Positions 1 to 7,836 of a DNA stretch of 46,073 bases are shown piece by piece (position 1 is the stretch's first letter; each line of letters opens with the position of its first letter). Origin of the DNA: JANXYY01 sp035530875. Its GTDB lineage: Bacteria; Actinomycetota; Actinomycetes; Nanopelagicales; Nanopelagicaceae. The DNA is taken from assembly GCA_035530875.1 (NCBI GenBank), contig DATKUB010000026.1, positions 1-46,073 of the forward strand, read 5' to 3'. The translations under genes and the position numbers were made by a program. Under the pieces are notes generated by a model. It did no database searches. It was not told the DNA's origin and worked only from the letters and a program-made list of their open reading frames with translations.

Positions 1-118
1 TCGTTGGGAGGAGGGCTTCCTGCGAGCCAAACACCCTGAATACTTAGCCTATACAGAAACGGTTCCTCGGTTCTTGCCGCGGTTACGAAAGATTCGGAGC
101 GGTCATGATCCCAGGTAG
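1..118 (+). CDS. C-terminal fragment, isoprenylcysteine/phospholipid methyltransferase-like protein (partial)
   Basis: Reading from base 2 gives 38 residues before a TAG at 116-118, with the upstream part outside the window. The tail contains EGFLRAKHPEYLAYTETVPR followed by FLP, which resembles the C-terminal end of the ICMT/PEMT-like membrane methyltransferases, where a conserved E-x-F-L-x-x-x-F/H-P-x-E-Y-x-x-Y pattern precedes R-F-(I/L)-P. Those enzymes methylate isoprenylcysteine or phospholipid-like substrates at the membrane; the bacterial substrates are mostly unknown. The stop codon overlaps the start of the following MFS gene by 14 bases, so the two are probably co-transcribed. Only the tail is visible, so the family call is tentative. 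Confidence 0.5.
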   Translation, partial: RWEEGFLRAKHPEYLAYTETVPRFLPRLRKIRSGHDPR

Positions 119-1361
119 TGAAAGCACGCTGGAGCACGTAGTAATTCGTCGGAAAACACTTCGAACCCTATCGACGGCTCAAATCATTGCCGGGCTTGGG
201 ACGGCAGGTGCTATCCCGGCCGGCGCGCTTCTTGTCTTAGATATCTCGCACAGCGAAGCGATAGCTGGCCTGGCCCAAACCTTTAGCGTTCTTGGTTCTG
301 CTCTGATGGCAGTTCCGCTAGCCAATATCACTCAGCGAGGTGGACGTCGTGCTGCCTTGGCGAGTGGTTACCTAATTGGCGCCATAGGAGCCCTGCTTAC
401 GGTAGTGGGTGGAGCTAGTCGAATTTTCCCGCTCGTCTTTCTGGGGATTCTCTTTGTAGGAGCCGCCTCCGCTTCGGGTTATCAAGCGCGCTTTGCAGCT
501 ACCGACTTGGCCGCGGAGCACCATCGCGGTCGTGACCTTTCATATGTGGTTTGGGCCGGTACGGTCGGATCGGTTCTTGGACCAAATCTGGTCGGCACCA
601 CTTCTTCCCTTGCCAATGCGATCGGACTGCCCAAGCTAACCGGCCCATACCTAGTGGCTGGGGTGATGCTTTTTATTGGCTCGCTTGTGATCTTCGTTTT
701 TCTTAGGCCAGATCCTTATTTGCTTTCCCGCACTGAAGCCCAAATTGCGCACGGTCGGCGGAAGGGTTCAACCCGGTTGGCATTGAAGGTTATTCGTGAT
801 TCGAAAATGGCCTCGCTCGCTCTTGCTGCCATTGTGATCGGACACATCGTCATGGTTTCGATCATGGTTATGACCCCGGTGCACATGCATCACTACAACG
901 ATTCGCTATCCATCATTGGTTTTGTGATTAGCGTCCACATCGCTGGGATGTACGCTTTTTCCCCGGTCATGGGTTGGCTTTCCGACCGGTTTGAGCCCCC
1001 AAAGGTGATTCTCCTCGGTGCCATCATTTTGACGGCCGCAGCAGTGATTGCTGGCACAGCGCCAATGAAGGGTTCCTGGATTCTTGGCGCTGGCCTATTC
1101 CTGCTTGGCCTTGGTTGGTCGGCCACTCTTGTCGCGGGATCATCACTGCTGGCTCGCTCTGTACCGGTGGATTTGCGGCCGTCGGTCCAGGGCGCCTCGG
1201 ATCTGATGATGAATGGAGCAGGTGCTCTTGGTGGGGTGGTGGCCGGGGGGATCATCGCCTTGGCCAGTTACGGCGCTCTCTGTGCGCTCGCTCTACTTCC
1301 AGTTCTCTTCCTGGGTGGCTGGGCGATCCGAGTGATCCGAGCGCCTCACGCCGATTTCTAA
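105..1361 (+). CDS. MFS transporter
   Basis: A 418-residue integral membrane protein with about twelve hydrophobic segments, the normal size and layout of the major facilitator superfamily. A motif-A-like loop (LANITQRGGRRAAL, around residues 67-80) follows the second helix, and a second one (GWLSDRFEPPKVILL) lies in the second half at the equivalent position, as expected for the two six-helix bundles. A cytoplasmic loop rich in Arg/Lys/Gln around residues 205-225 separates the halves. The ATG at 105 has a GGAGC element 5-6 bases upstream and overlaps the previous reading frame. The substrate cannot be told; the overall look (SDRF loop, glycine-rich last helices) fits drug or metabolite efflux. 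The next gene downstream has its own promoter. Confidence 0.85.
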   Translation: MIPGSESTLEHVVIRRKTLRTLSTAQIIAGLGTAGAIPAGALLVLDISHSEAIAGLAQTFSVLGSALMAVPLANITQRGGRRAALASGYLIGAIGALLTVVGGASRIFPLVFLGILFVGAASASGYQARFAATDLAAEHHRGRDLSYVVWAGTVGSVLGPNLVGTTSSLANAIGLPKLTGPYLVAGVMLFIGSLVIFVFLRPDPYLLSRTEAQIAHGRRKGSTRLALKVIRDSKMASLALAAIVIGHIVMVSIMVMTPVHMHHYNDSLSIIGFVISVHIAGMYAFSPVMGWLSDRFEPPKVILLGAIILTAAAVIAGTAPMKGSWILGAGLFLLGLGWSATLVAGSSLLARSVPVDLRPSVQGASDLMMNGAGALGGVVAGGIIALASYGALCALALLPVLFLGGWAIRVIRAPHADF

Positions 1362-1364
1362 GTT

Positions 1365-1393
1365 TTGACTATACCCCCGGGGGTATGTAATCT
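1365..1393 (+). promoter_or_regulatory. Sigma-A-like promoter with an operator filling the spacer
   Basis: TTGACT at 1365-1370 and TAATCT at 1388-1393 are separated by exactly 17 bases, a strong housekeeping-type promoter. The predicted start lies near base 1400, giving a leader of about 33 nt that carries an AAAGGAG ribosome site (1418-1424). It drives the 57-residue cysteine-rich protein. This is the most consensus-like promoter I noticed in the window, which fits a gene held off by a repressor and strongly expressed when released. Confidence 0.75.
1371..1386. promoter_or_regulatory. CsoR/RcnR-family type operator (perfect 16-bp palindrome)
   Basis: ATACCCCCGGGGGTAT is a perfect palindrome lying between -35 and -10. 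G/C tracts flanked by AT/TA half-sites are the known operator form of the DUF156 repressors (CsoR for copper(I), RcnR, FrmR, CstR for persulfide). Binding here would cover the promoter spacer. The repressor gene is not in the window. Confidence 0.7.
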
Positions 1394-1433
1394 TTACCTG
1401 AATCAGTCCCCATATTCAAAGGAGCAGCAAAAT

Positions 1434-1607
1434 ATGTGCAGTCGAGCCACCTGTTCAAGATGTAAGAAAGCCACCTGGTCTGGCTGCGGTCAGCACGTAA
1501 ATCAAGTTATGGCTGGCATCCCCAAAAGTCAGCGTTGCGACTGTGCAAAGAACGCCCCAGCCCCGTCAAACGAGGGCGGGTTTTTCGCTCGAGTTTTCGG
1601 CCGCTAA
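1434..1607 (+). CDS. Small cysteine-rich protein, probable metal- or thiol-responsive factor (57 aa)
   Basis: A 57-residue protein starting at ATG 1434, chosen because AAAGGAG lies 9 bases upstream; an upstream in-frame start at 1365 would lie inside the promoter. It has six cysteines (2, 7, 10, 18, 35, 37) and His21, arranged as C-x4-C-x2-C, then GCGQH, then C-x-C, and ends in a basic, aromatic tail (GGFFARVFGR). There is no signal peptide or membrane helix. I recall similar short unnamed proteins in other actinobacteria but no characterised member. Cysteine pairs plus the CsoR-type operator suggest binding of copper(I) or another soft metal, or a role in sulfane-sulfur stress. Function is inference; that the gene is real is well supported by promoter, ribosome site and composition. 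Confidence 0.75.
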   Translation: MCSRATCSRCKKATWSGCGQHVNQVMAGIPKSQRCDCAKNAPAPSNEGGFFARVFGR

Positions 1608-1665
1608 TTTTTAGCTTGGTCAGCATCGACTAACCTGCACCCAACATTAGATTGGGGAGCAGGAC

Positions 1666-3018
1666 ATGGAAATTGGTGATGCGCTCGCAGCCGCGGCTGA
1701 GGGGGAGACTCGTTTAATCAGATTCTTGTACTGCGATCCGGCTGGTGTAATTCGCGGCAAAACGGTTCATGGATCCCAACTTCAGTCAAAGATTACTGAG
1801 GGCGTTGGGCTAACTCGCGCCCAGAATGCAGTGAATCTCTTCGAAGACCTGATCTATGTGGATGGTATGGAGCCGGTCGGTGAAGTGCGCATCATTCCTG
1901 ACCCAAATACATACTCAGAGCTTCCGTGGCTTGATCACACTTCCAGCATGCTCTCTGACCTACGAGAGCAAGATGGATCTGAGTGGGCCGGGTGCACACG
2001 TTCGGTGCTTAAGCGCGCTCTAGCTCGCGCCAATGAACAGGGCGTAAAGGTGATGGCCGCCTTTGAAAGCGAGTTTTACTTAGCTGAACAGACCCCGGAC
2101 GGTCCTAAACCGTGGCGAAATGGTCCGGTGTATTCGAGTTCGGGTATGGATCGCGCCAGTGAGGTCGTCGATGTGATGGTCGATAACCTCGTCGCTCAAG
2201 GTGTTGTCGTTGAGCAGGCAATCAATGAATATGGACCGGGTCAGCAGGAGATCTCGATCAAGTACACAGACGCGCTGGCCGCTGCGGATCAGCACCTCAA
2301 ATTCAGGGACACGATCAGGGGAACAGCGGAGGTGCAATTTGGTCTGCTCGCCTCGCTCGCCCCGAAACCGTTTTCCGAGGGTATTGGCTCCGGTGCCCAT
2401 CTCCACTTCTCGCTCTGGTCTGCCGACGGAAAGACCAACCTTCTTTATAATGAAAATGACCCAACTCGTCTGTCTCAATTTGGACTTTCATTTGTGGCGG
2501 GCGTACTAGATCATCTTCCGGCGCTCGTCGCACTCACCTGTCCGTCCGTAGTTTCATTTCATCGTCTTCAGCCACATTCATGGGCCGGTTCCACTATTTC
2601 GTGGGGCTATGACAATCGTGAGTGCGCGGTGCGAGTTGCCAGCCCATTTGCTGGCCGCGAAATGAACTCCATCAACTTGGAACTCAAGACCTGCGATGGC
2701 TCTGCCAATCCGTATTTTGCGCTCGCTGGCCTGATCACCGCCGGGCTTGATGGGGTTACTCGGGGACTGGTCCCACCGGCTCCGGCAGAACGTGATCCAA
2801 CGCTACTTTCAGCGGAAGCGGCGCGCGCTAGTGATATTCGACCGCTTCCGGCAACCCAGTTGGCGGCACTGCGCGCGCTCGAAGACGACCCTCTGATTGC
2901 TGATTCGCTTGGGGATTTAATGCTCCGATGTGTTCTTGCTACTCGTCGCGCCGAAAATGCAAAGGCGGAAGAGAAGGGCCAGGAATGGGCTCGGTTGGCT
3001 ACCTTCTCGACCTTCTAA
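1666..3018 (+). CDS. Glutamine-synthetase-like gamma-glutamyl ligase (GS1)
   Basis: 450 residues, full length for a type I glutamine synthetase fold. Active-site landmarks are visible: the metal/ATP pair in FESEF (E134, E136), NEYGPGQQE (E188, E195), the GSGAHLHFS loop (H245, H247), the arginine of YDNRECAVR (R318), and the C-terminal ANPYFALAGL block. Where true glutamine synthetases have an E-x-R motif this protein reads E339-L-K341, and I see no NLYDLPP adenylylation site. These differences, plus a neighbouring second homologue and an amine/amino-acid permease, point to a GlnA3/GlnA4/PuuA/IpuC-type enzyme that joins glutamate to an amine rather than to ammonia. ATG 1666 follows a GGGGAGC element. 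A possible -10 TAACCT lies at 1631-1636. Substrate unknown. Confidence 0.8.
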   Translation: MEIGDALAAAAEGETRLIRFLYCDPAGVIRGKTVHGSQLQSKITEGVGLTRAQNAVNLFEDLIYVDGMEPVGEVRIIPDPNTYSELPWLDHTSSMLSDLREQDGSEWAGCTRSVLKRALARANEQGVKVMAAFESEFYLAEQTPDGPKPWRNGPVYSSSGMDRASEVVDVMVDNLVAQGVVVEQAINEYGPGQQEISIKYTDALAAADQHLKFRDTIRGTAEVQFGLLASLAPKPFSEGIGSGAHLHFSLWSADGKTNLLYNENDPTRLSQFGLSFVAGVLDHLPALVALTCPSVVSFHRLQPHSWAGSTISWGYDNRECAVRVASPFAGREMNSINLELKTCDGSANPYFALAGLITAGLDGVTRGLVPPAPAERDPTLLSAEAARASDIRPLPATQLAALRALEDDPLIADSLGDLMLRCVLATRRAENAKAEEKGQEWARLATFSTF

Positions 3019-3079
3019 GGAAACTTTAAGCAGAGCAATCGAGAGATTAATATTAAAAAAAAGCGTGTTTGCCCTTCCT

Positions 3080-3149
3080 ATTTGTGCTTTCCACAAGTAC
3101 AAATACCTAAACCAGTGCAAAACCATGCACCTCAGTCAACGCTGACTGA
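3080..3149. promoter_or_regulatory. Two inverted repeats in the GS1-permease gap
   Basis: The 167-bp gap contains ATTTGTGCTT (3080-3089) facing AAGTACAAAT (3095-3104), ten-base arms with one mismatch around a 5-base centre, and a perfect TCAGTCA/TGACTGA repeat (3132-3138 and 3143-3149) with a 4-base loop. The first looks like an operator for a dimeric regulator; the second could be an operator or a weak hairpin. No T-tract follows either, so an intrinsic terminator is unlikely. The position directly ahead of the permease suggests substrate-dependent control. No regulator gene is adjacent. Confidence 0.45.
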
Positions 3150-3185
3150 CGTGCCTCCATGTGCTTTGTCTATTAGGAGGAATTT

Positions 3186-4637
3186 GTGTCAGGCGAATCG
3201 GGCCGCGGCCTCATAAAAAACTTGAACATCTGGGAAGCAATCGGTATCTCAGTGGCGCTCATGGCCCCATCCATGGCGGCAAATATTAATCCGCAGGGAA
3301 CCGCAACAACCGTCGGTCGGGCAGTGCCTCTCGCTTTTGCCTTAGCGACAGTTGGCGTGCTCCTAGTTGCGTACGGGTTTGTTCGCCTCTGCCAGAACTT
3401 CAACCACGCTGGCAGCGTTTACGGATTTGTCGGCGCGACGATGGGCCCACGCTCTGGACTAGTTGCCGGGTGGGGCCTCATGGGCACCTATATATTTTAT
3501 GGCGCTGTTACCTCGATGGCCGCCGGCATCTTCGGCGCCAAATTTCTGGATGAACTAGGAATTTGGAAGAATCAACCAGGCTGGCTTGGCTTCTTAATCG
3601 GTGGCATTGCGATCATCCTTGCCTACTTCCTGGCGGTTGCGCCCGCGCGGAACGGCACTCGAATTCTGCTGACTGTCGAAGGGGTAACGGTAACCCTGAT
3701 CATCGTCACCGCCATCATCGTTTTTGCCAAGTTGGTTGGCGGCAGTGGGCCTGGCGGTCACCATGTAGATATGAGCGTCTTCTCAGTCCCATCTGGGACC
3801 GGTGCCTCGTCTGTCTTCCTTGGCGTTGTCTTTGGGTTCCTGTCCTTCGCCGGCTTCGAGGCAGCATCCACGCTTGGTGAAGAAGCGAAGAATCCGCGCA
3901 AGGACATTCCACGCGCCATTCTTGGTACGGCAATCTTCGGTGGCGTCTACTTTGTGCTCATCACCGCGGTTGAAGTAATGGGATTCGGTACTGATGCGGC
4001 TGGTGTTAAGGCTTTTATTAATTCGGGTTCCCTCATGGGTGATCTTGGAACTTCATACGTTGCGTCATGGGTCGGTACCACGATCACCCTCGGTGCTGCG
4101 GTAAGCGCATTCGGTTGCTTGCTGGCTTGCGTGGTCGGTGCCTCCAGGTTGCTGTTCGCGCTGGGTCGCGACAGCGGACATGCCAAGCTTTCTGCGGTGT
4201 CGGAGAAGAACGGCACCCCAAGTTCGGCCACCCTGGTCATCGTTATAGCTGTAGCTGTCATTGACTTTGGCTGGAAGCTCATCTTGAACGTACAGCCATT
4301 TGATGTATTCGTCGGTTCTGGAGTTATTGGAACTCTGATCCTCCTTGTTGCCTATGTGCTGGCAACCATTGGGGCAGTTAAATTCCTCTTCTTCTCTGGC
4401 GCAAAGAGAGCAAAGAGTTGGGAAATCGTGATCCCAATTGCGGGACTCCTGGTTCTGGCCTACACGCTCTACCGAAATGTCATTCCATTCCCGACCAGTG
4501 GAGCAGCTCGCGCATACCCAATCGTCGGTGCGATTTGGCTCTTGATCGGTATTGTGTGGGTTATTGCTCGGCCAGGCTTTGCCGCCAAGGTTGGAGCTAA
4601 ATTAACGGCCGATGAGAACCTATCGGCAGTTCACTAA
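3186..4637 (+). CDS. APC-superfamily amino acid/amine permease
   Basis: 483 residues with about twelve transmembrane helices. The N-terminal block (GISVALMAPSMAANINPQG) is the broken first helix that binds substrate in the amino acid-polyamine-organocation superfamily, and FLSFAGFEAASTLGEEAKNP is the conserved helix 6/loop segment of the same superfamily. GTG at 3186 is used, with a perfect AGGAGG five bases upstream. It lies between a glutamine-synthetase-like ligase and a cyclase-family hydrolase and is followed by the latter after 13 bases, so it likely imports the compound that this cluster degrades. The substrate (amino acid, polyamine or other amine) cannot be told from sequence. Confidence 0.88.
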   Translation: MSGESGRGLIKNLNIWEAIGISVALMAPSMAANINPQGTATTVGRAVPLAFALATVGVLLVAYGFVRLCQNFNHAGSVYGFVGATMGPRSGLVAGWGLMGTYIFYGAVTSMAAGIFGAKFLDELGIWKNQPGWLGFLIGGIAIILAYFLAVAPARNGTRILLTVEGVTVTLIIVTAIIVFAKLVGGSGPGGHHVDMSVFSVPSGTGASSVFLGVVFGFLSFAGFEAASTLGEEAKNPRKDIPRAILGTAIFGGVYFVLITAVEVMGFGTDAAGVKAFINSGSLMGDLGTSYVASWVGTTITLGAAVSAFGCLLACVVGASRLLFALGRDSGHAKLSAVSEKNGTPSSATLVIVIAVAVIDFGWKLILNVQPFDVFVGSGVIGTLILLVAYVLATIGAVKFLFFSGAKRAKSWEIVIPIAGLLVLAYTLYRNVIPFPTSGAARAYPIVGAIWLLIGIVWVIARPGFAAKVGAKLTADENLSAVH

Positions 4638-4650
4638 GGAGCGAGAACAA

Positions 4651-5346
4651 ATGCTGAATGGCGCGAAAGTAATCGATCTGACGATCCCGCTAGGCGAGGG
4701 AATCGTCATGTGGCCCGGTGCCCCTGCTCCAGAGGCAGAAACTCTGGTGACGGTCTCACACGACGGATACTTTGCTCGGAAGGTTTCGTTTTTTGAACAC
4801 AGCGGAACCCATTTCGATGCTCCGTGCCATTTCATTGAAGGGCATACAACCGTCGATAAGGTTCCGGTGGAATCACTCGTGCGAGCTGCAGCCGTAATTG
4901 ATATTTCGGCCCGCATTGGAGATGACGCAGACGGCGAACTTTCGCTTCAAGATGTCCATTCATTCGAATCAGCACACGGGCGAATCCCAGACGGTGCAGC
5001 GGTTCTGCTCCGCACCGGCTGGGAAGAGTTCAATGGCGACGAACGCCGCTACGCCGGAGCCGAGGGAGATTTGCGTTTCCCCGGTTTCGGCGTGGAGGCC
5101 GCCAAGTTTCTGGTAGCGGAACGGAAGATCGGTGGGCTTGGAACAGACACGCTTGGAATCGATTTAGGTAGGGCAACCGATTTTCCGGTCCACACCCAAG
5201 TGACGCTTCCGAAGGGAATCTGGCACCTAGAGAATCTCCAAAACCTGCGGGCGCTTCCGCCGTTAGGTGCCTGGATAGTGGTCGGGGTGCTCCCGCTAAT
5301 CGGTGGCTCTGGCAGTCCAGCGCGCGTTATTGCACTGCTTCCCTAG
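4651..5346 (+). CDS. Cyclase-family metal-dependent hydrolase (kynurenine-formamidase/isatin-hydrolase-like)
   Basis: 231 residues from ATG 4651, chosen because AAGGAG (4636-4641) lies nine bases upstream; the in-frame ATG at 4612 lies inside the permease gene. The metal-binding signature of the family (H-x-x-T-H-x-D-x-P-x-H-F) is complete: H50, T53, H54, D56, P58, H60, F61. Members hydrolyse amide or ring bonds in compounds such as formylkynurenine, isatin or cyclic imides, using manganese or zinc. No signal peptide is seen, so it should be cytoplasmic. It is tightly packed between permease and second ligase (gaps of 13 and 3 bases), so it probably opens or deacylates a pathway intermediate. 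The exact reaction is unknown. Confidence 0.82.
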   Translation: MLNGAKVIDLTIPLGEGIVMWPGAPAPEAETLVTVSHDGYFARKVSFFEHSGTHFDAPCHFIEGHTTVDKVPVESLVRAAAVIDISARIGDDADGELSLQDVHSFESAHGRIPDGAAVLLRTGWEEFNGDERRYAGAEGDLRFPGFGVEAAKFLVAERKIGGLGTDTLGIDLGRATDFPVHTQVTLPKGIWHLENLQNLRALPPLGAWIVVGVLPLIGGSGSPARVIALLP

Positions 5347-5349
5347 CCG

Positions 5350-6633
5350 ATGGTAAAACCTGAACTTTCTTTCGTTGCAACTTGCGATCTAGTCGCAATG
5401 GTCAAGGGTAGGGCTCTGCCGAGAGCGGCACTTTTGGATGGCGGCACGGGGGTTGGCTGGGTTCCGGCCGACCTCGCGCTGACCGCCTTTGGCGGAATTG
5501 CCGACCCAAATCCCTTTGGTGCACTGGGCGATTTGCGACTGATACCTGATTTGAAGACGGAAATAATTCTGCCGCCAGTCCAAGGCGGTGAGCCGCTCAG
5601 CCTGTTTCTTGCTACCCAGGCCAACCTCGACGGTACCGCCTGGGAATGCGATCCTAGGAATGCGTTGCGATCGGCAATTTCCAGGTTCCGAGCAGACTCA
5701 GAGTTCACCATCATGGCTTCATTTGAACACGAGTTCACTCTGCTTCCCCTTGATGGCTCTCAGCTTTATGGAAGCCCGTTCGGCCTAGATTCCCTTCGCG
5801 CAGCAGAACCATTTGGAACTCAACTGCTGAAGACGCTAGCTGAAATTGGCTTTGAAGTGGAGAACTGGCTGCCCGAATATGGGGCAGGACAATTTGAGAT
5901 CACGCTCAAGCCCGCTGACGCTCTGACTGCTGCCGACCGTGCGGTCGTTCTTAGAGAAGTGGTGCGAGATGTTGCCAGAAGAAACTCGCTGCGCGCTTCG
6001 TTCGCGCCTCTGCTTAGCACCGCTTCCATCAGTAATGGTGTTCACATCCACCTTTCGCTCTGGAAAGACGGCGAACCGGCTACCTACGATCCCGGACGAC
6101 CAGGAGATCTTTCGGGTGCGGCAGCCGCGGCATTTGGCGGAATTTTAAAACATGCCGAATCGCTGCTGGCGTGGACTGCGCCTAGCCAGATTTCTTTTCT
6201 CCGTCTCCAGCCGCATCGTTGGAGTGCCGGCGCAATTTACATCGCGAAACAAGATCGTGAGGCGCTATTGCGGATCTGTCCGATCGTTCAATTTGGCGAC
6301 AGCGATCCGGCTCGTGCCTTCAACGTCGAATATCGCGCAGCCGATGCAACCGCAAATCCCTGGTTGGCAATGGCGTCCCTTGTCCATGCGATGAGCGAGG
6401 GGGTGGCAACAGCAGAGTCAGGGATTTTGGTAGGCACTATTGATGAGCGCCCTAGGCCACTTCCAGCCAATCTTGACGATGCCATCCGCGCCTTCAAGTC
6501 TGACGCAGTAGCGCAGCGTTGGTTTGCACCGAATCTCGTCGCCACACACCTCGGGGTTCGCGAAGCAGAGGCGATTTCGCTATTGAACATGACCGATGAT
6601 GAGAAATGCGAGAAATATTCAAATGTCTACTGA
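5350..6633 (+). CDS. Glutamine-synthetase-like gamma-glutamyl ligase (GS2)
   Basis: 427 residues, a second and clearly divergent glutamine-synthetase fold. Landmarks: FEHEF (E126, E128), PEYGAGQFE (E176, E183), SNGVHIHLS (H232, H234), a RLQPHRW block shared with GS1 (RLQPHSW), E327-Y-R329 and ANPWLAMAS. Unlike GS1 it keeps the E-x-R arginine, but the segment matching YDNRECAVR reads KQDREALLR. No adenylylation motif is visible. The start three bases after the cyclase stop lacks a clear ribosome site, which fits translational coupling. It overlaps the amidohydrolase gene by 11 bases, mirroring the fused amidohydrolase-GS proteins of the FluG/nodulin type. Probable role: glutamylation of an amine or a related ATP-dependent ligation; substrate unknown. 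Confidence 0.78.
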   Translation: MVKPELSFVATCDLVAMVKGRALPRAALLDGGTGVGWVPADLALTAFGGIADPNPFGALGDLRLIPDLKTEIILPPVQGGEPLSLFLATQANLDGTAWECDPRNALRSAISRFRADSEFTIMASFEHEFTLLPLDGSQLYGSPFGLDSLRAAEPFGTQLLKTLAEIGFEVENWLPEYGAGQFEITLKPADALTAADRAVVLREVVRDVARRNSLRASFAPLLSTASISNGVHIHLSLWKDGEPATYDPGRPGDLSGAAAAAFGGILKHAESLLAWTAPSQISFLRLQPHRWSAGAIYIAKQDREALLRICPIVQFGDSDPARAFNVEYRAADATANPWLAMASLVHAMSEGVATAESGILVGTIDERPRPLPANLDDAIRAFKSDAVAQRWFAPNLVATHLGVREAEAISLLNMTDDEKCEKYSNVY

Positions 6634-7789
6634 TTGGCAAATTGCCCCAGGTGGTCCGGCTAGTGAAGCACTTGCTGAGGCGCTACTCGTTGACCATCAC
6701 GTGCATGGGGTAGTTATCGAAAATCCGTCGATAGCAGACTTTGCAAACATGATCACCGAGTCCGACCGGTCGCCGGCTTCGATTTCAGCTGCCTTTGATA
6801 CGCAAGTGGGATTCGCCGTTCGCAGGTGGTGCGCACCCAAGTTGGATCTGCCTTCACACGCTGAGCCAGAGGCTTATTTCGCACGACGGATTGAACTCGG
6901 GGCACCAGAGGTTAATCGACGATTATTGCAAGGCAGCGGCATCGGGCACTTCTTAATCGAGACCGGTTATCGGGGCGATGAAATTCACGGCCCGAAAGGA
7001 ATGGCCGAACTGACGGGGGCCAATGTCAGCCGGGTGATTCGTCTTGAAACGATAGCCGAGATGCTAGTTCGATCCGGTGAAACCTCCGCGACAACTTTCG
7101 TCGAAGATTTCCGTTCAACTCTGGCAGAATCACTCGAGGGCGCGGTGGCGATTAAGTCCATCGCGGCCTACCGGATTGGTTTGGATTTCGATTCGGAGAA
7201 ACCAAGTCTTGAACAAGTTCGGCAGGCGGCCGGCCAGTGGTTAGCCGAAGCCGAACTCAGTGGAAATGTCAGGGTCAGCGATCCAATCTTGCTTCGCCAC
7301 TTAATCTGGCAGGGGGTCGAATTCAAAAAACCAATTCAGTTCCACATTGGCTATGGCGATCCCGATCTAAACCTGCACAAGTGTGATCCGCTGCTGATGA
7401 CTGAACTCATTCGCAAGCTCGAAGTGCTGCAGATTCCAGTGATGCTGCTGCACACGTATCCGTTTCAGCGAAATGCTGGATACCTTGCGCAAATGTTCAA
7501 CAATGTCTATTTAGATGTCGGTCTGGCCATCAATTACACAGGAGCGCGCTCACCGGCGATCATTGCCGAATCGCTAGAGCTAGCCCCATTCAGCAAACTT
7601 CTCTTCTCGTCTGACGCCTGGGGGTTGAGCGAGTTGACCTATCTTGGGGCGTTGTTGTTTCGCCGCGGCTTGGGCGAGGTTCTAGATTCCTGGGTTGCTC
7701 GTGGCGATTGGTCAGCTGCCGACGCCATCAGCGTCGTTAAAGCGATCTCCAGCGAGAACGCCGCAAGGATTTACGGGTTAGTTAACTAA
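6623..7789 (+). CDS. Amidohydrolase (amidohydrolase-2 family, FluG N-domain-like)
   Basis: 388 residues from ATG 6623; the earlier in-frame ATGs at 6596/6599 would lengthen the overlap with GS2 and add an unrelated N-terminus. The first metal-ligand motif is H26-V-H28 in LLVDHHVHG; the later landmarks are IQFHIGYGD and MLLHTYPF (metal histidines of a TIM-barrel amidohydrolase) and FSSDAWGLSE with the closing catalytic aspartate. This is the layout of PF04909 enzymes. The overlap with a glutamine-synthetase-like gene parallels FluG-type fusions, where an amidohydrolase precedes a GS domain in one chain. It could hydrolyse the gamma-glutamyl amide or deaminate/decarboxylate a pathway intermediate. 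No signal peptide. Confidence 0.8.
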   Translation: MSTDWQIAPGGPASEALAEALLVDHHVHGVVIENPSIADFANMITESDRSPASISAAFDTQVGFAVRRWCAPKLDLPSHAEPEAYFARRIELGAPEVNRRLLQGSGIGHFLIETGYRGDEIHGPKGMAELTGANVSRVIRLETIAEMLVRSGETSATTFVEDFRSTLAESLEGAVAIKSIAAYRIGLDFDSEKPSLEQVRQAAGQWLAEAELSGNVRVSDPILLRHLIWQGVEFKKPIQFHIGYGDPDLNLHKCDPLLMTELIRKLEVLQIPVMLLHTYPFQRNAGYLAQMFNNVYLDVGLAINYTGARSPAIIAESLELAPFSKLLFSSDAWGLSELTYLGALLFRRGLGEVLDSWVARGDWSAADAISVVKAISSENAARIYGLVN

Positions 7790-7823
7790 GTCACGGCAAT
7801 CGAGGTTATCTGACCCTTGGGGG

Positions 7824-7836
7824 TAGGTTTTGCTCC
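7824..7836 (+). promoter_or_regulatory. Probable leaderless -10 box (TAGGTT, 7 nt before ATG)
   Basis: TAGGTT at 7824-7829 ends seven bases before ATG 7837, which would put transcription start at the start codon itself. No ribosome site is visible. Confidence 0.45.

Noticed and set aside
1550..1585. A CGCCC/GGGCG pair followed by T5 near the end of the cysteine-rich gene, like an intrinsic terminator
   Set aside because: It lies inside the coding region, the stem is only five bases with a long loop, and the T-run is followed by more codons.
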